From Salinilacustrithrix sp034522155 (lineage in GTDB: Bacteria > Actinomycetota > Acidimicrobiia > Acidimicrobiales > Salinilacustritrichaceae): a stretch of 64,000 nt of DNA. A program made the translations under genes and the position numbers. The stretch's first letter is position 1. Each line of letters begins with the position of its first letter. Location: assembly GCA_034522155.1 (NCBI GenBank), contig JAXHLP010000006.1, forward strand, positions 1-64,000, read 5' to 3'. This document shows positions 7,749 to 15,634 of this stretch, piece by piece. The notes below the pieces were generated by a model. That model was not told the origin of the DNA, did no database searches, and saw nothing but the letters and a program-made list of their open reading frames with translations.

Positions 7749-8627
7749 TCAGGGTTCCGGGATCTCGAAGTGCTCGTCGCGGAGCTCGAAGGCCTTCTTG
7801 GCCCCGTGCTCGGCCCGGGCCTTGACGAAGTTGAACTCGCCGTCGGCGAACTGGAGGTTGGTGCCGTAGGCGTGGACCATGTAGCTGAGGACCTCCTCGC
7901 CCTGGTACGCGGTCAGCGACTCGACCAGCCGGAACGCCTCCTTGGCGATCACGAGGCCGTCGGCCGGCATGCGCGACACCTTGGTCGCCCACCAGTCGGC
8001 CCGGGCGGGCACGTCGGCGTCGGCGACGATCTCGGTGAAGATGTCGGAGTGGGCGAACTCGCGAGCCTCGGGCGTGTCGCCGGTGAGCAGCAGGCGACGG
8101 GCGATGGTCGGTCCGAGCTTGTGGAAGAACAGATGGAGCGTGCCCAGCGCCGGGCCGAGGAACCGGGTGGCCGGCATGCCGATCCGTGTGCTCTCGCCCA
8201 CCACGGCGATGTCGGCCATCAGCGCGAGCTCGAACCCGCCGCCGAGGGCGTAGCCGTTCACCTCCGCAACGGTGACCTTCGAGTAGCCCAGGAAGTCGTG
8301 GTAGAAGTCGAAGGTCTGGCGGTCGACGGCGAGGCGACGACGTTGGCTGGGCCGGCGGGACTTCTCGGAGGTCTCCTCGCTCGAGATGCCGCTCGTGCCG
8401 TACCAGGCGTAGGCGTTGCCCATGTCGGCGCCCGTGCTGAAGACCCCGCCCTCGCCGCGGAGGTGCACGACCTTGACGTCGTCGTCGACGGCGAGGTCGT
8501 CGAGGTACTGCCCGAGCTGCTCGCGCATGGCGGGGTCGTAGGAGTTCCGCCGCGCCGGGTTGTTGAGGGTGATGCGCGCGATGCCGGCGTCGGCATCGGT
8601 CTCGAGCACCACGCGATCGTCGCTCAC
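7749..8627 (-). CDS. Enoyl-CoA hydratase/isomerase (crotonase) family protein
   Basis: Encodes 292 residues from GTG 8627, which has GGAAGGA about six bases upstream. ATG 8642 is an alternative adding five residues. Crotonase features are the oxyanion-hole segments STGADM and ALGGGFELALMADIAV. Aligned by eye to rat enoyl-CoA hydratase, the two catalytic Glu positions are Ala (IGMPATRFLG) and Arg (IARRLLLTG), so simple hydratase activity is doubtful. Divergent from the CoA-ligase operon at 8681. Likely a beta-oxidation-related isomerase, hydrolase or dehydratase. Confidence 0.8.
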   Translation of the reverse strand: MSDDRVVLETDADAGIARITLNNPARRNSYDPAMREQLGQYLDDLAVDDDVKVVHLRGEGGVFSTGADMGNAYAWYGTSGISSEETSEKSRRPSQRRRLAVDRQTFDFYHDFLGYSKVTVAEVNGYALGGGFELALMADIAVVGESTRIGMPATRFLGPALGTLHLFFHKLGPTIARRLLLTGDTPEAREFAHSDIFTEIVADADVPARADWWATKVSRMPADGLVIAKEAFRLVESLTAYQGEEVLSYMVHAYGTNLQFADGEFNFVKARAEHGAKKAFELRDEHFEIPEP

Positions 8628-8668
8628 GACGGGTCCTTCCATCCGTTCGGGCTGATTCCGGCCCAGGC

Positions 8669-8681
8669 TATAACCTCTAGA
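8669..8681 (+). promoter_or_regulatory. Probable leaderless promoter -10 box for the 8681 gene
   Basis: TATAAC at 8669-8674 is followed by six bases and then ATG 8681. This spacing places transcription start on the start codon, as in actinobacterial leaderless mRNAs. It supports ATG 8681 over ATG 8711. Confidence 0.5.
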
Positions 8682-10339
8682 TGTTTCCGACCGAAGAAGC
8701 CGCGCCGCCCATGACCTCCGAGACCGTTCGCTGCGAAGACGACCTCCCCCTCACGGTCACCGCGCTCGTGCATCGGCGCGCCGAGCAGTACGGCACGAAG
8801 CGGCTCGTGGTGTGCGACGACGAGTCGCTCACCTACGTCGAAGCCGAGCGCGATTCCGCCGAGCTGGCTCGTGGGCTGCTCGCGGTCGGCGCCGGCAAGG
8901 GCACCCGCGTCGGGTTGCTCTTCCCGAACACGCCTGCGTTCGTCGTCAGCTGGTTGGCGGCCACCCGCATCGGCGCGGTGGCGGTCCCGCTCAGCACCTT
9001 CTCGACCGCGGTCGAGCTGGCCGACCTGCTCCGCCGGGCCGACGTCGACATGCTCCTGTCAGCGCGCTCGTTCCGCTCCCACGACTACGTCGAGACGCTG
9101 GGCCGTGCGATCCCCGAGCTCGACCTCGGCGCCCCGGCGCCGCTGTGGTCGACCACCGTGCCGTCCCTGCGCCGGGTCTTCGTCTCCGACATCCATGGCG
9201 ACGACGCCGTGGTCGACGACTGGCAGCTCGACGAGTTGCGTCGACGGGCCGGCGAGGTCGACGACGACGTCCTCGCCGCTGTCGAGGCCGAGGTCAGCCC
9301 GGCCGACCCGATGGTGGTCGTGCACACGTCGGGCTCGACGAGCGCGCCGAAGGGTGTGGTCCACGGCCAGGGCCCGTTGCTGCGCCACCAGCAGAACCTG
9401 AACGAACGACGGCACTTCACCGACGACGAGATCTTGTTCGCGAACTCACCGTGGTTCTGGATCGGTGGCTTCGCCTACGCCCTCCTCGGCTCCATGGTCG
9501 CTGGTGGAGGCCTGGTGTGCTCGAACGCCTCGGATGCGGCCACGGTCCTCGACGTGCTCGAGCGCGAGCGACCGACCATGACCAACGGGTTCGCCGCGTC
9601 GGTGGCCCACATCCCCGACGATCCGACCTTCGCCGGCCGCGACCTGTCGTCGATGCGGCGCGGCAACCTGTACCCGATCATGCCCGCCGACGCGCGACCC
9701 GCCGATCCAGGCCTGCGGTACAACATGCTCGGGATGACCGAGGCCGGCGGCGTCTGCCTCGGCACCGAGGACGAGACCGAGTTGCCCGAGGAGCGCCGTG
9801 GTTCCTTCGGCGGCCCGGTCACCGGGCTCGAGTCCCGGATCGTCGACCCCGACACCGGTGTGGCGTGCGCGCCCGGCGAGGTGGGGGTGCTGCAGCTCCG
9901 CGGTCCGTTCCTGATGGAGGGCTATCTGGGTCGTGAGCGCCTCGAGGTCTTCGACGCCGATCAGTGGTACCCGACCGGCGACCTCTTCCACGTGGACGAC
10001 GCGGGGCACCACTACTTCCACGGCCGGGCCGGCGACATGATCAAGACCGGGGGCGCCAACGTCTCGCCGCGTGAGGTCGAGGGCGTGATCGCCGAGCATG
10101 CCGGCCTTCGTTCACACGTGCTCGGCATCGACGACCCCACCAAGGGCCAGGTCGTCGCCGCGGCCTTGTTGTCGGACGACGACGTCGACCTCGAGCAGCT
10201 GCGCACGATGCTGCGGGACCACCTGTCCGCCTACAAGGTCCCCCGCCGCTACCTGGTGCTGGCCGACGACGAGGTCCCGATGATGTCCAGCGGAAAGCTC
10301 GACGCCCGTGCGTTGAAGGATCGCTTCGATGGCGCCTGA
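8681..10339 (+). CDS. AMP-dependent acyl-CoA synthetase (first of a tandem pair)
   Basis: Encodes 552 residues of the ANL superfamily. Motifs: HTSGSTSAPKGVVH (P-loop-like), NMLGMTEAGG (A5), YPTGDLFHVDD (A7, Asp), GRAGDMIKTGGANVSPREVE (A8) and SSGKLDARAL with the catalytic Lys. PWFWIGGFAYALLG near residue 260 replaces the usual PLFH signature, and the next gene shares it, so the two are tandem paralogues. ATG 8681 is favoured by a leaderless promoter; ATG 8711 is possible. It overlaps the next gene by 11 bp. The acid substrate is unknown. Confidence 0.87.
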   Translation: MFPTEEAAPPMTSETVRCEDDLPLTVTALVHRRAEQYGTKRLVVCDDESLTYVEAERDSAELARGLLAVGAGKGTRVGLLFPNTPAFVVSWLAATRIGAVAVPLSTFSTAVELADLLRRADVDMLLSARSFRSHDYVETLGRAIPELDLGAPAPLWSTTVPSLRRVFVSDIHGDDAVVDDWQLDELRRRAGEVDDDVLAAVEAEVSPADPMVVVHTSGSTSAPKGVVHGQGPLLRHQQNLNERRHFTDDEILFANSPWFWIGGFAYALLGSMVAGGGLVCSNASDAATVLDVLERERPTMTNGFAASVAHIPDDPTFAGRDLSSMRRGNLYPIMPADARPADPGLRYNMLGMTEAGGVCLGTEDETELPEERRGSFGGPVTGLESRIVDPDTGVACAPGEVGVLQLRGPFLMEGYLGRERLEVFDADQWYPTGDLFHVDDAGHHYFHGRAGDMIKTGGANVSPREVEGVIAEHAGLRSHVLGIDDPTKGQVVAAALLSDDDVDLEQLRTMLRDHLSAYKVPRRYLVLADDEVPMMSSGKLDARALKDRFDGA

Positions 10340-11867
10340 GGTCGGCGGGATCCCCGGCCTGCTGCGGGCCCGTGCGACCGGCTCGGCCGGGCGCGCTGCG
10401 CTCGTCCACGACGACGCCTCCATCACCTACGCCGAGCTCGGTGCCCGGACCCGCGATCTCGCCGGCGCGTTCGCCGGCGCCGGGCTCACCAAGTCGTCGC
10501 GGGTGGGCGTGCTCATGCCCAACGGCATCGATTGGGCCGTCGTCGCCTACGCGGTCTCGCGCACCGGCGCGACTCTCGTCCCGCTGAGCACGCTCCTGCG
10601 CCCGCCCGAGCTCGAGGCGCAGCTCCGGCAGGCTTCGGTCACCCACCTCGTCGCGGTACCCCGGTATCGCAACCGTTTCCACCTCGACGAGATCGCCGAG
10701 GTCCGGCCCCGCGTCCCGTCGCTCCGGGTGGTGTGGACCGCCGATGACCTGCCGTCCGATCCCGCCCCTCGTGGCATCGCTGAAGCGCTCGAGGAGCGGG
10801 TCACGGCGGCCGACGACCTCGCCATCCTGTTCACCTCCGGCAGCCGGGGCGTGCCCAAGGGGGTGATCCACACCCACGGCAACGCGATCCGGGCCGCGGC
10901 GAGCGGGCTCGACGCTCGGTGCATCGGGCCCGGCGAGCGGATCTACATCCCGATGCCGTTCTTCTGGACCGGCGGCTTCGCCAGTGGCCTGATCACCGCA
11001 CTCGTGGCCGGCGCCACGCTGCTCATCGAGAGTGAGTCGACACCGGCGGAGACCATCGCGTTCCTGGAACGTGAACGGGCCACGTTGTTCCGGGGTTGGC
11101 CCGACCAGGCGGCCCGCATCGCCGCCGACCCGGCGTTCTCCTCCGCCGACCTGTCCTCGCTCGGTCCCGGCAGCCTGCCCGCGATCCAGCCGCCCGAGCA
11201 GCGGCCGACACCGGGGACGAGGGCGAACACGTTCGGGATGACCGAGACATTCGGTCCGTACTGTGGGAGCCGGCTCGACACCGACCTGCCCCCGTCGGCC
11301 CGTGGAAGCTGCGGGAAACCCTTCGACGGTGTGGAGGTCCGGATCCTCGACGACAACGGCCACGAACGCGGGCCGGGCGAGCAGGGCGAGATCGCCGTCC
11401 GCGGGCCGAACGTCATGCGCGGCATCGTCGGCCGGCTGCGGTCGGAGATCTTCACCCGCGACGGGTACTACCGCACCGGCGACCTCGGCCACCTCGACGC
11501 CGACGGCTACCTCTTCTACGCCGGACGCGTCGACGACATGTTCAAGGTCAGCGGCGCCACCGTGTACCCGAGCGAGGTCGAGGCCGCCCTCCACGCCAGC
11601 CCGCTGGTCGCCCGGGCCTTCGTCACCAACGTGTCGGACAACGGCGCCGACACCGTCGGCGCGGCGGTCGTCCCGAGCGGCGACGCCACCGTCGACGACC
11701 TGTATGCCGACGCCCGTGAGCGTCTCAGTGCGTTCAAGGTCCCCAAGCGCTGGGCCGTGCTGGCCTCGGTCGACGACGTCCCCCGCCTGGCCACCGGCAA
11801 GGTCGACAAGACCGGCCTGCAGGCCCTGCTCACCTCCGCACCCCGACCCACAGGAGCAACGCCATGA
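10329..11867 (+). CDS. AMP-dependent acyl-CoA synthetase (second of a tandem pair)
   Basis: Encodes 512 residues. The start ATG 10329 lies inside the end of the previous gene, with GAAGGA eight bases upstream. ANL motifs: LFTSGSRGVPKGVIHTHG, NTFGMTETFG, YRTGDLGHLDADG, GRVDDMFKVSGATVYPSEVE and ATGKVDKTGL (catalytic Lys). PFFWTGGFASGLI mirrors the preceding paralogue, so the pair arose by duplication. They may activate related acids or work at successive steps. It overlaps the crotonase gene by ATGA at 11864. Confidence 0.87.
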   Translation: MAPEVGGIPGLLRARATGSAGRAALVHDDASITYAELGARTRDLAGAFAGAGLTKSSRVGVLMPNGIDWAVVAYAVSRTGATLVPLSTLLRPPELEAQLRQASVTHLVAVPRYRNRFHLDEIAEVRPRVPSLRVVWTADDLPSDPAPRGIAEALEERVTAADDLAILFTSGSRGVPKGVIHTHGNAIRAAASGLDARCIGPGERIYIPMPFFWTGGFASGLITALVAGATLLIESESTPAETIAFLERERATLFRGWPDQAARIAADPAFSSADLSSLGPGSLPAIQPPEQRPTPGTRANTFGMTETFGPYCGSRLDTDLPPSARGSCGKPFDGVEVRILDDNGHERGPGEQGEIAVRGPNVMRGIVGRLRSEIFTRDGYYRTGDLGHLDADGYLFYAGRVDDMFKVSGATVYPSEVEAALHASPLVARAFVTNVSDNGADTVGAAVVPSGDATVDDLYADARERLSAFKVPKRWAVLASVDDVPRLATGKVDKTGLQALLTSAPRPTGATP

Positions 11868-12706
11868 CCACCGCCGAGCGCACCACGGCCACCTCCGAGG
11901 AGACGCTGGTCGAGCGCCGCGACGGGCTCGTGATCGTCACGTTCAACCGTCCGAAGTCGAAGAACGCCCTGACCGCGGCGAACTGGAAGGATCTCGACGC
12001 CGTCCTCCACGACCTCGAGTGGAACCCCGAGGACCGGGCACTGCTGCTCACCGGCGCCGGCGGCAACTTCTCCTCCGGCGCCGATCTGTCCGGCGGCATG
12101 AGCGGGAACGACGACGGCAGTGACGCCGGCGGGCTCACCGGCCACGGACCCCAGCCGATCGTGAACGAGATGCGCACGATCGGGGCCATCGTCGCCCGGC
12201 TCCACCGCCTGCCCAAGCCCACGATCGCCGCGGTCGACGGCGTGGCCTACGGGGTGGCCTTCGGGATCGCCATGGCCTGCGACCTGATCATCGCCAGCGA
12301 CCAGGCCCGGTTCTGCGAGGTGTTCGTCAAACGCGGCCTCGCGGTCGACGGCGGCTCGTCGTGGCTGCTCCCGCGGCTGATCGGCCTGCGCCGGGCGAAG
12401 CAGCTCGCCTACTTCGGCGAGGTGCTCGACGCCGAGCGCGCCCTCGAGTGGGGACTGGTCAACGAGGTGGTCGCGCCGGACGGCCTCGCCGACACCGCGA
12501 CCGAGTGGGCCCAGCGACTCGCCACCGGACCGACCGTGGCGCTCGGACTCATCAAACGGCTCATGGACGGCAGCGACAGCGCCAGCCTCGACGAGGCGGT
12601 CGAGGGCGAGGCGAGGGCCCAGCACGTCGCGTTCACCACCAAGGACATGCGCGAGGGCATCCAGGCCTTCGTCGAACGCCGGGAGCCGGCCTTCACCGGC
12701 GAGTGA
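11864..12706 (+). CDS. Enoyl-CoA hydratase/isomerase family, PaaG-like active site
   Basis: Encodes 280 residues from ATG 11864 with AGGAG upstream. Crotonase hallmarks are NFSSGADLSGG and GVAYGVAFGIAMACDLI. The usual hydratase Glu residues are replaced (FVKRGL and AKQLAYFG by eye). The segment AVDGGSSWLLPRLIG instead places an Asp where PaaG-type isomerases have theirs. I therefore favour a double-bond isomerase over a hydratase. Third gene of the operon after two CoA ligases. It is followed by a 130-bp convergent intergenic stretch holding repeat element A. Confidence 0.83.
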   Translation: MTTAERTTATSEETLVERRDGLVIVTFNRPKSKNALTAANWKDLDAVLHDLEWNPEDRALLLTGAGGNFSSGADLSGGMSGNDDGSDAGGLTGHGPQPIVNEMRTIGAIVARLHRLPKPTIAAVDGVAYGVAFGIAMACDLIIASDQARFCEVFVKRGLAVDGGSSWLLPRLIGLRRAKQLAYFGEVLDAERALEWGLVNEVVAPDGLADTATEWAQRLATGPTVALGLIKRLMDGSDSASLDEAVEGEARAQHVAFTTKDMREGIQAFVERREPAFTGE

Positions 12707-12730
12707 GTCGTTCCTCAGGCGCAGGGCGCC

Positions 12731-12780
12731 TTCGTCACTTCGAGAGTTGCTCGGCAACCGGCGTGCCGGCGGCCTCGCAA
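12731..12780 (-). repeat. Intergenic repeat element A, copy 2 (inverted)
   Basis: On the minus strand it reads TTGCGAGGCC, a variable insert, then GTTGCCGAGCAACTCTCGAA, matching copies at 7679 and 14029. It lies between the convergent crotonase and thiolase genes. The core GTTGCCGAGCAAC is itself a near-palindrome. Confidence 0.55.
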
Positions 12781-12836
12781 CGTCTCCCGGCGGCCCGCGA
12801 ACCGGCGCCGTCTCTGTTCGACCGACTGGCGCAAAC

Positions 12837-13988
12837 TCAGGTGGAGAAAATGGTGGCGGCGGCCACGCCGGGGGCGCCGTAGACCTGGGCGAAGCCGACC
12901 TTGGGGTCGCCGGGGACCTGCCGCTCGCCGGATTCGCCGCGGAGCTGGCGGACGATCTCGTTGGCCTGGCGTAGGCCCGAGGCGCCGATGGGCTCGCCGT
13001 TGGCGATCAGGCCGCCGTCGGTGTTGACCGGCAGCGGTCCGTCGATCTCGGTGGCGCCGTCGGCCAGCAGCTTCTCCTGGTCGCCGTGCTCGCAGAAGCC
13101 GGTCTCGGCCATGTGAATGACCTCGGCGCCGGCGTCGGTGTCCTGGAGCTGGATGACGTCGACGTCGTCGGGCCCGATGCCCGCGACGTCGAACGCGGCT
13201 TGTGAGGCGTAGACGGTGGGGGACACGTCCTCCTCGATCGGGGCGTCGGTGGCGTGGACCTCGTAGGTGCCGTACTTGCGGGTGCGGACCTCCGACGCCC
13301 GGACGTAGACGGGCTTGTTCGAGGTGAGCTTCTCGGCCAGATCGGCCCGGCACATGATGACGGCGGCCGCCCCCTCGTCGGGGGCACAGAACATGTACTG
13401 GGTGAGCGGGTAGTTGAGCATCATCGAGCCGAGGATCTCCTCCTCGGACATCGGTGTGCGCCGGAACGCCTTCTCGTTCTTCGACCCGTTGCGGTAGTTC
13501 TTCGCCGCGACCTTGGCCAGGGTCGAATGCGAGATCCCGTTGGTCTCGCAGTATCGGTTGGCCTTCATCCCGAAGAACTTGGTGGTGAGGAACTGACCGT
13601 TCTCGCCGTACCAGTCGGGCAGGCCGACGAACGACGGGGGAGCGGTGAACGCGCCGCGCGGGTGCTTGTCCATCCCGACGGCGATGCCGATGTCGTAGGT
13701 GCCCAGGCGGATGGTGTCGGCCACGGTCTTGATCGCGCTGGCCGAGGTGGCGCACGCGTTGAACACCGACATGAACGGGATGCCGGTGAGGCCGACCAGG
13801 CGGGTGACCGAGTCGGGGCTGCCGACCTCGTTGCTGCCGGCGATGCCGAACTCGATCTGGTTCCAATCGATGCCGGCGTCGTCCATGGCGAGCCCGATGG
13901 CGTCGGCGCCCATCTGCATGCACGGCTTGTCGCCGAAGCGTCCGAAGGGGTGGAGGCCGACTCCGATGATGGCGACGTCTGTCGTCAT
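12837..13988 (-). CDS. Thiolase-like protein (lipid-transfer/SCP2 type)
   Basis: Encodes 383 residues from ATG 13988 with CAGGAG upstream. It belongs to the SCP2-thiolase branch: Cys79 in NACATSAS is the nucleophile position. The later catalytic His sites are changed. The HD motif reads QLQD (280-283), and the GHP motif reads GEPIGASG (331-338). Such loss is seen in thiolase-fold proteins that pair with DUF35 OB-fold partners, for example the Ltp2/ChsH2 steroid retro-aldolase. A DUF35 gene lies directly upstream (14075). The likely role is C-C cleavage or condensation on a CoA ester, but the exact chemistry is uncertain. Confidence 0.83.
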   Translation of the reverse strand: MTTDVAIIGVGLHPFGRFGDKPCMQMGADAIGLAMDDAGIDWNQIEFGIAGSNEVGSPDSVTRLVGLTGIPFMSVFNACATSASAIKTVADTIRLGTYDIGIAVGMDKHPRGAFTAPPSFVGLPDWYGENGQFLTTKFFGMKANRYCETNGISHSTLAKVAAKNYRNGSKNEKAFRRTPMSEEEILGSMMLNYPLTQYMFCAPDEGAAAVIMCRADLAEKLTSNKPVYVRASEVRTRKYGTYEVHATDAPIEEDVSPTVYASQAAFDVAGIGPDDVDVIQLQDTDAGAEVIHMAETGFCEHGDQEKLLADGATEIDGPLPVNTDGGLIANGEPIGASGLRQANEIVRQLRGESGERQVPGDPKVGFAQVYGAPGVAAATIFST

Positions 13989-14028
13989 GGTGTTCTCCTG
14001 GTCGTGCGGGATCTCGTCGGGAAGGGGA

Positions 14029-14071
14029 GTTGTGAGGCTGCCGAGCAACCCTCGAAGTGAGCGAAGCGAAC
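14029..14071 (+). repeat. Intergenic repeat element A, copy 3
   Basis: GTTGTGAGGC, then TGCCGAGCAACCCTCGAAGT and GAGCGAAGCGAAC, is closely related to copies at 7679 and 12731. It sits between the DUF35 and thiolase-like genes, which share a strand, so it is not restricted to convergent ends. Confidence 0.55.
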
Positions 14072-14074
14072 GGC

Positions 14075-14491
14075 TCAGACCGGCTGGAAGGCGAAGGTGT
14101 GGACCTCTTCGCCGTCGTCGTCGGTGTAGAAGGGGATGAAGGTCAGCTCGACCTCCATGCCGGTCTTGATCTTGGCGGGGTCGGACTCGGTGAGCCGGCC
14201 CTCGACCTTGATCACGTCGCCGAGCTGGACCAGTCCCATGCCGATCGGCTTCCACTCCTTCGGATCCTCGGTGCCGAGGTAGCCGAAGCCGGGGTGGAAG
14301 CCCTGCGTCGTCCAAGCGGCGACGGTCCCGCGGCGGGGGAGGAGCTCCTCGGAGACGTTCTTGTGGCTGCAACGCTGGCAGCGTTCCTGGATCGGGAACA
14401 TGATGGCGTTGCAGTCGGCGCAGCGACCGCCGATGAGCTGGGCGTCGTCGGCGGGGAAGTTCGAGATGTCGGGGGCGATTGCTCGGGCCAT
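14075..14491 (-). CDS. Zn-ribbon OB-fold protein (DUF35 family)
   Basis: Encodes 138 residues from ATG 14491, with GAAAG nearby; a longer start at 14509 is possible. Four cysteines (C24, C27, C38, C41) form a rubredoxin-like zinc ribbon, followed by an OB-fold (GTVAAWTTQGFHPGF, then IKVEGRL, MEVELTFIPFYTD). DUF35 proteins bind CoA moieties and scaffold thiolase-fold enzymes. The thiolase-like gene 86 bp downstream is the obvious partner. By analogy with ChsH2-Ltp2, the pair may form one catalytic complex. Confidence 0.87.
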   Translation of the reverse strand: MARAIAPDISNFPADDAQLIGGRCADCNAIMFPIQERCQRCSHKNVSEELLPRRGTVAAWTTQGFHPGFGYLGTEDPKEWKPIGMGLVQLGDVIKVEGRLTESDPAKIKTGMEVELTFIPFYTDDDGEEVHTFAFQPV

Positions 14492-14545
14492 GTCGAGGCT
14501 TTCTAACACAACGGTCGATGGTGGATGCAGGCTGTGACCCGGTCC

Positions 14546-15631
14546 TCAGCGATGGGGCAGGTCGGTGGCCGACCGGGTGGCGAGGCGTTGCTCCATGGCT
14601 TGGCTGATGAGGTTGTCGCGGGCGAAGTCGGCGGGCACGAATCCCATGCCGTGGAGGAGTTTGCCCATGCGCAGCATGATCACGGTGAACCGCAGGCCGC
14701 CGAGGAGGACGAACCAGGAGAGGTCGTCGGCCGACCGGCCCGTGCGGTCGGCCCAGCCCGCCGCGGTCTCCTCGGCCGACGGAAAGCCCGGCAGGCGCAC
14801 GTGACCCGAGCCGGTGGTCAGTGCGTCGTCGGCGAAGATCCACCAGCCGAGATCGAGCCGTGGGTCGCCGATGCCGCACATCTCCCAGTCGAGGACGGTG
14901 ATCACCTCGAAGTCCCGGTAGATGAGATTGCTGAGGCGGGCGTCGCCCCACACCAACGACGGGCCCGCCGCGGATGGCGCTGGTCGCGTGGCGCGGAGGT
15001 GGTCGAGTGACGCTCGGGCCGATTCGTGCGGTTCACCCTCCTCGGCCCAGGTCAGGAACCGCTCGTAGTGATCGAGGGCCGCGTCGAGCTGATCGTCGGC
15101 AGGGGGGAAGGTGCCGGACGGCAGGTCGAGTGCGTCGACACTGACGCGATGGATCCTGGCCATGGCGTCGATGCCGCTCCACCACGCCCGGGCCTGCTGG
15201 GCCTCGCTGGCCTCGGCCAGCCACCCCTCGCCGGCGTAGGGCGGTGCATCGGCGGGGATGTCGCCGTCGACACGGTCCATCACCCAGAAGGGTTGCCCGA
15301 ACCACGAATCGTCGTGCTCGAACCAGTGGGTCGTGGCCATGGGGACGTCGGTGTGCTCGGCCAGGGCGCGCATGACCGTGTACTGGCGGTGGAAGGTGTC
15401 GTCGGGGAACACCCGGTAGTCGCTCGGCGCGATCCGGGCGACGAGCCGCTCGTCCCGCTGGCCCTCGGGCCCGTGCCAACTCGCCTCGAAGAAGATCGTC
15501 TCGTTCGACCAGCCGGTCGAGCCGGGAATCGCGACATCGCCGACCGTGGGATCGGTGACGTCGTTCCTGGTGGCCAGCCAACGCTCGAGGGTGGTGGCGG
15601 TTGCGTCGGGATCGCGTTCGAGGATGCCCAC
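14546..15631 (-). CDS. Aminoglycoside-phosphotransferase-fold (APH) family protein
   Basis: Encodes 361 residues from GTG 15631. The APH fold is shown by WGDARLSN (catalytic Asp230, Asn235; the usual His is Trp) and DWEMCGIGDPRLDLGWW (Mg-binding Asp248 region). In actinobacteria and proteobacteria such proteins commonly accompany acyl-CoA dehydrogenase and CoA-ligase genes and are sometimes fused to FadE. They may phosphorylate hydroxyacyl intermediates (as in ACAD10/11) rather than antibiotics. It lies three bases after the CoA-transferase stop. An antibiotic-resistance role is unlikely given the context. Confidence 0.83.
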   Translation of the reverse strand: MGILERDPDATATTLERWLATRNDVTDPTVGDVAIPGSTGWSNETIFFEASWHGPEGQRDERLVARIAPSDYRVFPDDTFHRQYTVMRALAEHTDVPMATTHWFEHDDSWFGQPFWVMDRVDGDIPADAPPYAGEGWLAEASEAQQARAWWSGIDAMARIHRVSVDALDLPSGTFPPADDQLDAALDHYERFLTWAEEGEPHESARASLDHLRATRPAPSAAGPSLVWGDARLSNLIYRDFEVITVLDWEMCGIGDPRLDLGWWIFADDALTTGSGHVRLPGFPSAEETAAGWADRTGRSADDLSWFVLLGGLRFTVIMLRMGKLLHGMGFVPADFARDNLISQAMEQRLATRSATDLPHR

Positions 15632-15634
15632 GGC

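Noticed and set aside
12837..14951. An apparent 704-residue thiolase with a long N-terminal extension
   Set aside because: The added part is out-of-frame antisense-like sequence over the DUF35 and APH genes. ATG 13988 has a good ribosome site and begins at the conserved thiolase N-terminus.
14546..15631. Aminoglycoside resistance gene
   Set aside because: The APH fold is present, but the context is acyl-CoA catabolism, and such proteins commonly accompany FadE and CoA ligase genes.
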